Origin: G965247475 sp965247475
GTDB lineage: Bacteria > Chloroflexota > UBA11872
Length of the DNA stretch: 64,000 bases
Assembly: GCA_965247475.1 (NCBI GenBank)
Contig: OZ252016.1
Span: 1,736,001 to 1,800,000 of the forward strand
Direction of reading: 5' to 3'
Numbering within the stretch: the first letter of the stretch is position 1; each line of letters begins with the position of its first letter. Made by a program: the position numbers and the translations under genes. Positions 59,426-64,000 of the stretch are shown in pieces. The notes under the pieces are model-generated. The model was not told the origin of the DNA. It saw only the letters and a program-made list of their open reading frames with translations, and made no database searches.

Positions 59426-60460
59426 ATGACTGCGACTGAGACGATGGCCTGCCTACTGTGCCCCGGCGATCACGAAGTCGAGGTGTGCGACCTGCCGGTT
59501 CAAGACCCGGGTCCGGGTGAGATTCGCATACGCACGGTCGCGTCGGCGATCTGCGGGTCTGACCTGCACTTCTATCGCGCGCCAAGCGAGGGGCGCGACG
59601 GTCAAATCGTGCTCGGCCACGAGGGCGCGGGGATCGTGGATGCGGTCGGGCCCGGCGTCGTGCACCCAAAGATCGGCGATCGCGTCGTGGCCTATCCCAT
59701 GTGCGGATGCGGCCATTGCCGGCACTGCCATCGCGGCGAGCCGATGTTCTGCAACGACATCGCGATCCTGGGCAAGCATCGCCACGGGACGGACGCCGCC
59801 TACCTGACGCTTCCCGCACGTTACGGGCTGGATCTCCCCGACGAGTTCGATTTCGAGATGGGCGCATTGCTCGGCTGCAACGTGGGCACGGCCTACGGCG
59901 CGCTACAGAAGACAGGCATCGCGGGCGGGACCACGCTGGCGATCATCGGTCTCGGGCCGGTGGGCCTCTATTGCACCATGCTCGGCCGCGCGATGGGGGC
60001 CGACATCGTCGGCGTCGATCTGCAGCCCGAGCGACTGGAGCTCGGCAAGGCGGCGGGCGCGACGACCACGCTTCGCGGCGACGATCCAGATCTGATGGAC
60101 CGCATCCGGGCGTTCGCCGACGGCGAGGGCGTGCACGCCTCGATCGATACCACCGGCGTCGTGGCCGGGCGGGCCACCGCTATCAACGCGCTGCGGGTGC
60201 ACGGGCGTTACGTCGAGGTGGGACTGGGCGACGATCCGACCATCCGACTCGACGCGCAGCTGTTCCGGACCGAAGTGACACTACAGGGCTCCTGGCTCTA
60301 CAAGCTCGACGAGTGGGGGCCGCTGCTTCAGTTCCTGCGGCGAACAGAGGTTCCGATCAAGAGCCTGGTGACCGAACGCTTTCGCATCGATGCCGCGTCG
60401 CCGGCGTTCGAGCTGGCGGCCGCGGCGACGACCGGGAAGATCCTGTTCGACTGGAGCTGA
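59426..60460 (+). CDS. Zinc-dependent alcohol dehydrogenase family protein
   Basis: A medium-chain dehydrogenase of 344 residues. Catalytic-zinc ligands: Cys43 in ICGSDLHF, His65 and Glu66 in LGHEGAGIV. The structural-zinc loop is CGCGHCRHCHRGEPMFC. The NAD(P) fold has IIGLGPVGLYCTMLGRAMGA. Threonine or polyol dehydrogenases are the nearest types, but the substrate is not clear. ATG 59426 has AAGGGA six bases upstream, better than ATG 59393. It is divergent from hemA with a 235-bp gap. Confidence 0.88.
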   Translation: MTATETMACLLCPGDHEVEVCDLPVQDPGPGEIRIRTVASAICGSDLHFYRAPSEGRDGQIVLGHEGAGIVDAVGPGVVHPKIGDRVVAYPMCGCGHCRHCHRGEPMFCNDIAILGKHRHGTDAAYLTLPARYGLDLPDEFDFEMGALLGCNVGTAYGALQKTGIAGGTTLAIIGLGPVGLYCTMLGRAMGADIVGVDLQPERLELGKAAGATTTLRGDDPDLMDRIRAFADGEGVHASIDTTGVVAGRATAINALRVHGRYVEVGLGDDPTIRLDAQLFRTEVTLQGSWLYKLDEWGPLLQFLRRTEVPIKSLVTERFRIDAASPAFELAAAATTGKILFDWS

Positions 60461-60466
60461 CGGCTC

Positions 60467-60514
60467 TCGCGGGTCCGGTGGCCGTGAGATTCCTCGGCTT
60501 CGCCTCGGAATGAC
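60467..60514. repeat. Dispersed repeat A, copy 6
   Basis: CGCGGGTCCGGTGGCCGTGAGATT, then CCTCGGCTTCGCCTCGGAATGACA fills most of the 70-bp gap between the convergent dehydrogenase and uvrA genes. It shares the longer CGGCTTCGCCTCGG middle with the copy at 182-230. Confidence 0.7.
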
Positions 60515-60530
60515 ATGAGGCGGGTACGGC

Positions 60531-63458
60531 CTAGGTCGCGGTGACGGGCTTGCGCTTGCGCGTCGTCCCGGCGCGGCGGCGCGCCGGCGTGCGGGTCGTT
60601 CGTCCGTTCGATCCCGAGCGCGCCCGCGCCCGACTCAGAACGCCCGCGAGGTACTGGCCCGTGTAGCTATCGGGATGCGCCGCGATCTCCTCCGGCGTGC
60701 CGGTCGCGACGACCTCGCCGCCGCCGTCGCCCCCATCCGGACCCAGATCGATGATCCAGTCGGCGGACTTGATCACGTCCATGTTGTGCTCGATCACGAT
60801 CACGGTGTTGCCGCCGTCGGCGAGCCGCTGGAGCACGTTGATGAGGTTGCGGGTGTCGGCGAAGTGCAGGCCGGTGGTCGGCTCATCGAGCAGATAGACC
60901 GTGCGGCCGGTGGCGCGCTTGGACAGCTCGGTCGCGAGCTTGACGCGCTGCGCCTCGCCGCCCGAGAGGGTCGTCGCGGGCTGGCCGACCTTGATGTAGC
61001 CCAGACCAACGTCAACGACGGTGCTGAGCTTGCGCTCGATGGCGGGGATGTTGCGGAAGAACTCGTGCGCGTGCTCGACGGTCATATCGAGCACATCCGA
61101 GATCGTCTTGCCCTTGTATTCGATCTCGAGCGCCTCGCGGTTGTAGCGGGCGCCCTGGCAAACGTCGCAGGTGACGTAGACGTCGGGCAGGAACTGCATC
61201 TCGATCTTGTTGAGCCCCTGGCCCTGACAGGCCTCGCAGCGCCCGCCCTTGACGTTGAACGAGAACCGTCCGGGCTTGTAGCCGCGGGCGCGCGCCTCCG
61301 GGACGGCGGCGAGCAGCTCGCGGATGGGCGTGAAGGCGCCGGTGTAGGTCGCGGGGTTGGACCGCGGGGTGCGGCCGATCGGGGACTGATCGATCTCGAT
61401 GACCTTGTCGACATGCTCCAGGCCGCGGAGCTCGTCGTGCGGACCGGGGAGGTCGCGGCTGCGCCAGATCCTCTGGGCCAGCGCGCGGTACAGCACGTCG
61501 TCCACCAGCGAGCTCTTGCCCGACCCGGAGACGCCGGTCACGCAGATGAAGCGCCCGAGGGGGAACTCGACATCGATGTCCTTGAGGTTGTTGGCGCGCG
61601 CGCCGATCACCGCGAGCGCTTCGCCGGTGCCGTTTCGGCGGGCGGGCGGCACCTCGATCGACTCGCGCCCGGCGAGGAAGGCGCCGGTGAGCGACTTGCG
61701 GTTCGACTCGATGTCCTCCACCACGCCCTCGGCCACGATCTCGCCGCCGTGATCGCCGGCGCCGGGTCCGATGTCCACGATCCAGTCAGCCAGGCGCATC
61801 GTCTCCTCGTCGTGCTCGACCACCAGCACGGTGTTGCCGGCGTCGCGCAGCTCCATGAGCGTGTTGATGAGCCGCCGGTTGTCGCGCTGGTGCAGGCCGA
61901 TGCTGGGCTCGTCCAGGATGTAGAGCACCCCCACGAGGCCCGAGCCGATCTGCGTGGCCAACCTGATGCGCTGCGACTCGCCGCCGGACAGCGAACCGGC
62001 GGTGCGATCGAGGGTGAGGTACTCCAGCCCGACGGCCTCGAGGAACCCAATGCGGGCGTTGATCTCCTTGAGCACCTGGGCGGCGATCGTGGCCTCGCGC
62101 CGGCGTAGCTTGAGGCCGCGGAAAAAGCCGGCGGACGTCTCGACGGTCAGCGCCGTGGCTTCGCTGATCGACTTGCCGCCGACCGTCACCGCCAGGCTCT
62201 CGGGGCGCAGCCGCGCGCCCTCGCACACGGAGCACGGCCGGCGGGTCATATACCGCTCGATCTCACCGCGGACGTAGTCCGACTCGGTCTGCTCGTAACG
62301 GCGGCGGAGGTTGGGAATCACGCCTTCGAAGTCGAACTTGTACTTGCGCCCCTGGCCCCCCGGCTTGGTGTACTCGACAACCACCGGCACGCCGCCGGTG
62401 CCGTAGAGCAGGACGTCGATCGCCTCCGAATCGAGCCCGACGACAGGTCTGGTCATGCTGAAGCCGTACTGCCGCGCGAGCGCCTCCACGACCGAGCGAG
62501 TCATGGACGGTCCGCGCGCGTGCATCTTCGACCAGGGGGCGACGGCGCCGTCGGCGATCGAGATCGACCGGTTCGGGATGATCAGCTCGGGATCGAACTC
62601 GAGCTTCGCGCCCAGGCCGTCGCACTCGGGGCAGGCGCCGTGGGGCGTGTTGAAGGAGAACGAGCGCGGCTCCAACTCGGCGAAACTGAGGCCGTCGTAG
62701 ACACAGGCAAGCTTCTCGCTGAGGGTGTGCGCCTCGCCGCCGACGATCTGGAGCGTGACGACGCCGTCACCGAGCTTGAGGGCGGTCTCGAGCGAGTCGG
62801 CAAGACGCGTGCCGATGTCGTCACGCACGGCGAGCCGGTCGACAACGATGTCGAGGTCGTGCCAGAGCTTGCGGTCGAGCTCGGGCACCTCATCGATGGC
62901 GTGGACCTTGCCGTTTACCCGCAGGCGGACGAATCCGGCGCGGTGGGCGTCCTCGATCACGCCCTTGTGCTCGCCCTTGCGATGCACGATCACCGGCGCC
63001 AGCACCATGAACCGCGTGCCCTCGGCCCAGGCCAGGACGTGATCCACCATCTCCTGGATGGTCTGCTTGGTCAGCGGGCGCCCGCACCGCGGGCAATGCG
63101 GCCGGCCGATTCGCGCGTACAGCAACCGCAGGTAGTCGTAGATCTCGGTGACGGTCCCCACGGTCGAGCGCGGGTTGTGGGACGTGGCCTTCTGGTCGAT
63201 GGAGATCGCGGGCGACAGCCCCTCGATCTGATCGACGTCGGGCTTCTCTAACTGGCCGAGAAACTGGCGGGCATAGGCCGAGAGCGACTCGACATAGCGG
63301 CGCTGGCCCTCGGCATACAGGGTGTCGAACGCGAGGCTGGACTTGCCGGAGCCGGAGATGCCCGCGATGACGACGAGCCTGTCGCGCGGAATCTCGACGT
63401 CGATGTTCTTGAGGTTGTGCTCGCGGGCGCCGCGGACGACGATCGACTTCTCGGCCAT
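60531..63458 (-). CDS. uvrA: Excinuclease ABC subunit A
   Basis: UvrA finds DNA damage and hands it to UvrB. The 975-residue product has two ABC ATPase halves: Walker A GISGSGKSS (33-41) and GVSGSGKSSLVDDVLYRAL, signatures SLSGGESQRIRLATQIG and TLSGGEAQRVKLATEL, and Walker B ILDEPSIGLHQRDN and LLDEPTTGLHFADT. Zinc-binding Cys pairs such as CPECDGLG and CEACQGQGLNKIEMQFLPDVYVTC-type modules are present (Cys-x2-Cys spacing). The last 40 residues form a basic Arg/Thr tail. uvrB and uvrC are not in the window. Confidence 0.96.
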   Translation of the reverse strand: MAEKSIVVRGAREHNLKNIDVEIPRDRLVVIAGISGSGKSSLAFDTLYAEGQRRYVESLSAYARQFLGQLEKPDVDQIEGLSPAISIDQKATSHNPRSTVGTVTEIYDYLRLLYARIGRPHCPRCGRPLTKQTIQEMVDHVLAWAEGTRFMVLAPVIVHRKGEHKGVIEDAHRAGFVRLRVNGKVHAIDEVPELDRKLWHDLDIVVDRLAVRDDIGTRLADSLETALKLGDGVVTLQIVGGEAHTLSEKLACVYDGLSFAELEPRSFSFNTPHGACPECDGLGAKLEFDPELIIPNRSISIADGAVAPWSKMHARGPSMTRSVVEALARQYGFSMTRPVVGLDSEAIDVLLYGTGGVPVVVEYTKPGGQGRKYKFDFEGVIPNLRRRYEQTESDYVRGEIERYMTRRPCSVCEGARLRPESLAVTVGGKSISEATALTVETSAGFFRGLKLRRREATIAAQVLKEINARIGFLEAVGLEYLTLDRTAGSLSGGESQRIRLATQIGSGLVGVLYILDEPSIGLHQRDNRRLINTLMELRDAGNTVLVVEHDEETMRLADWIVDIGPGAGDHGGEIVAEGVVEDIESNRKSLTGAFLAGRESIEVPPARRNGTGEALAVIGARANNLKDIDVEFPLGRFICVTGVSGSGKSSLVDDVLYRALAQRIWRSRDLPGPHDELRGLEHVDKVIEIDQSPIGRTPRSNPATYTGAFTPIRELLAAVPEARARGYKPGRFSFNVKGGRCEACQGQGLNKIEMQFLPDVYVTCDVCQGARYNREALEIEYKGKTISDVLDMTVEHAHEFFRNIPAIERKLSTVVDVGLGYIKVGQPATTLSGGEAQRVKLATELSKRATGRTVYLLDEPTTGLHFADTRNLINVLQRLADGGNTVIVIEHNMDVIKSADWIIDLGPDGGDGGGEVVATGTPEEIAAHPDSYTGQYLAGVLSRARARSGSNGRTTRTPARRRAGTTRKRKPVTAT

Positions 63459-63459
63459 A

Positions 63460-63476
63460 TGCCCAAGCTTAGGGCA
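63460..63476 (-). promoter_or_regulatory. Inverted repeat at the uvrA start (candidate operator)
   Basis: TGCCC-AAGCTTA-GGGCA is a 5-bp inverted repeat with a 7-base spacer, ending one base before the uvrA ATG. uvrA is often SOS-controlled, so a repressor site is conceivable. The sequence does not match the LexA boxes I know (neither the CTGT-N8-ACAG nor the GAAC-N4-GTTC form). Confidence 0.3.
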
Positions 63477-63546
63477 TCGGCGCGCGGTGCGGTCTGCGCG
63501 GCTCCAAGAGCTCGATCGCGGGCCGCGGGCTGCGTGACCCGCGCGG

Positions 63547-63840
63547 CTAGGGACCCGGCAGGACGCGGTCCAGCATGATCAGGTGAATACGATCGCGCCC
63601 GCTCTCATGGCTGCGCCGCCACACGTAACGGAAGGTCGGCGCTCCGCCCACCCCGGTGATCCGATGCAGGAACGTATCAGGGTCCTCTTGGATCTGATAG
63701 CCGTGGTCGGGATCGGATGAGAGTCGGACGCGAATCGCGTTCAGCAGGGCGTCCATCATCGGAAAGTCGTGCGCGAGCTCGGTGAGATCGGATCGGAATT
63801 GCTCAGACTCGATGATCTCCGGCGGCTGCGCCTTTCGCAT
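63547..63840 (-). CDS. Small protein, RelE/ParE-toxin-like (uncertain)
   Basis: The 97-residue product has a helix-rich start (ESEQFRSDLTELAHDFPMM), then a beta-rich end (PTFRYVWRRSHESGRDRIHLIMLDRVL). That resembles RelE/ParE-type ribonuclease or gyrase toxins in size and pattern. The match is by shape only and no catalytic set can be confirmed. Its ATG directly follows the stop of the gene upstream, so the two are translationally coupled, as toxin-antitoxin pairs often are. Confidence 0.5.
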   Translation of the reverse strand: MRKAQPPEIIESEQFRSDLTELAHDFPMMDALLNAIRVRLSSDPDHGYQIQEDPDTFLHRITGVGGAPTFRYVWRRSHESGRDRIHLIMLDRVLPGP

Positions 63841-64000
63841 TCAGCGCGCTGGATTTGCTCGGCCGTCTACCTCGGTGCGAGCCCACTCGATATCCGCGTG
63901 GCTGACGGGATCGTCGTACCACATGAAGGCCATCTCATATGGAATCTGCTGGCGGTCTCGCGTGACCTTCCACCCAGGACGCTCATGTGACCAATCGCTG
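63841..64000 (-). CDS. C-terminal end of a small protein coupled to the RelE-like gene (partial)
   Basis: On the minus strand an open frame enters from the right edge and ends with TGA at 63841-63843, directly before the ATG of the next gene. At least 52 residues are seen (SDWSHERPGWKV near the edge, then PYEMAFMWYDDPVSHADIEW and ANPAR at the end). The family is unknown. As the first gene of a coupled pair it could be an antitoxin, but it has no recognisable DNA-binding motif in the visible part. Confidence 0.5.
   Translation of the reverse strand, partial: SDWSHERPGWKVTRDRQQIPYEMAFMWYDDPVSHADIEWARTEVDGRANPAR

Noticed and set aside
60675..62108. 477-codon open frame antisense to uvrA
   Set aside because: Low-complexity shadow of uvrA with no family features.

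Overview
The window is 64 kb of GC-rich bacterial chromosome (a little under 70% G+C by eye), densely coding, with many 1-4 bp gene overlaps and frequent GTG/TTG starts. The gene set points to a member of the Chloroflexota, perhaps a Dehalococcoidia/SAR202-like lineage. Evidence includes the suf order C-B-D-Rieske-S-U, flavin-dependent ThyX, a lipoprotein adaptor feeding an FtsX-type exporter, a DUF4349 lipoprotein with a Val-Glu-Lys-rich tether, and a SpoIID protein with tandem C-terminal repeats. Short dispersed palindromic intergenic repeats fit too. The phylum call is inference from gene content; no rRNA or tRNA gene is present to anchor it.

Layout. 1-7.9 kb: end of an unknown gene, a small low-GC 11-residue-repeat protein, a GH116-type glucosidase, a three-gene ABC-2 exporter, an ECF-type sigma factor with a membrane/lipobox-like C-terminus, and a small membrane protein. 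7.9-14.3 kb (+): yebC (apparent ATT start), ruvC-ruvA-ruvB, acylphosphatase, a FecR-like membrane protein, acpS and nnrD. 14.3-21.1 kb (-): recX, plsY, der, plsC, cmk and a large GT-C/YfhO-like membrane protein. 21.3-26 kb (+): a ThDP enzyme, a SpoIID protein and thyX. 26-34.3 kb is an accessory, repeat-rich stretch: SDR, a tandem-GNAT gene behind a promoter/structured leader/intrinsic terminator, vapBC, a REP-associated transposase carrying a 113-bp repeat in frame, a frameshifted DUF4349 lipoprotein gene, an Erm/KsgA-like methyltransferase and a degenerate MBL-fold protein. 34.5-40 kb: a Rieske-helical fusion protein, KamA, a beta-propeller protein and a TfoX-N protein. 40.2-45.8 kb: the suf operon. 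46-55.2 kb: a receiver-like/DUF3052 fusion, an aldo/keto reductase, and a four-gene MacAB-like exporter (adaptor, FtsX permease, two ATPases, one fused to an AbrB-like domain). 55.5-64 kb: an ATP-grasp-like protein, a small membrane protein, siroheme synthase, hemA, an alcohol dehydrogenase, uvrA, and a pair of small coupled genes cut by the right edge.

How the genes work together. RuvCAB resolves Holliday junctions, RecX modulates RecA and UvrA recognises lesions, so genome maintenance is well represented. PlsC, PlsY and AcpS belong to phospholipid and fatty-acid synthesis. The suf operon makes Fe-S clusters used by KamA and the Rieske proteins. HemA and the siroheme synthase share the tetrapyrrole pathway. 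The tandem-GNAT gene with its attenuator-like leader and the Erm-like methyltransferase, about 5 kb apart, could both relate to ribosome-targeting drugs.

The most unusual observations are: (i) a TTGACG-16-TATGAT promoter, a multi-hairpin leader of about 185 nt containing a 27-codon ORF, and an intrinsic terminator just before the GNAT gene; (ii) a 113-bp repeat with 8-bp terminal inverted repeats lying both upstream of and, in frame, inside a REP-type transposase gene; (iii) an ECF-type sigma factor whose C-terminus resembles the N-terminus of the DUF4349 lipoprotein 24 kb away; (iv) a 94-residue protein built from seven exact 11-residue repeats; (v) the ATT start of yebC; and (vi) a decayed duplicate of the cmk 5' end next to the ThDP-enzyme gene.
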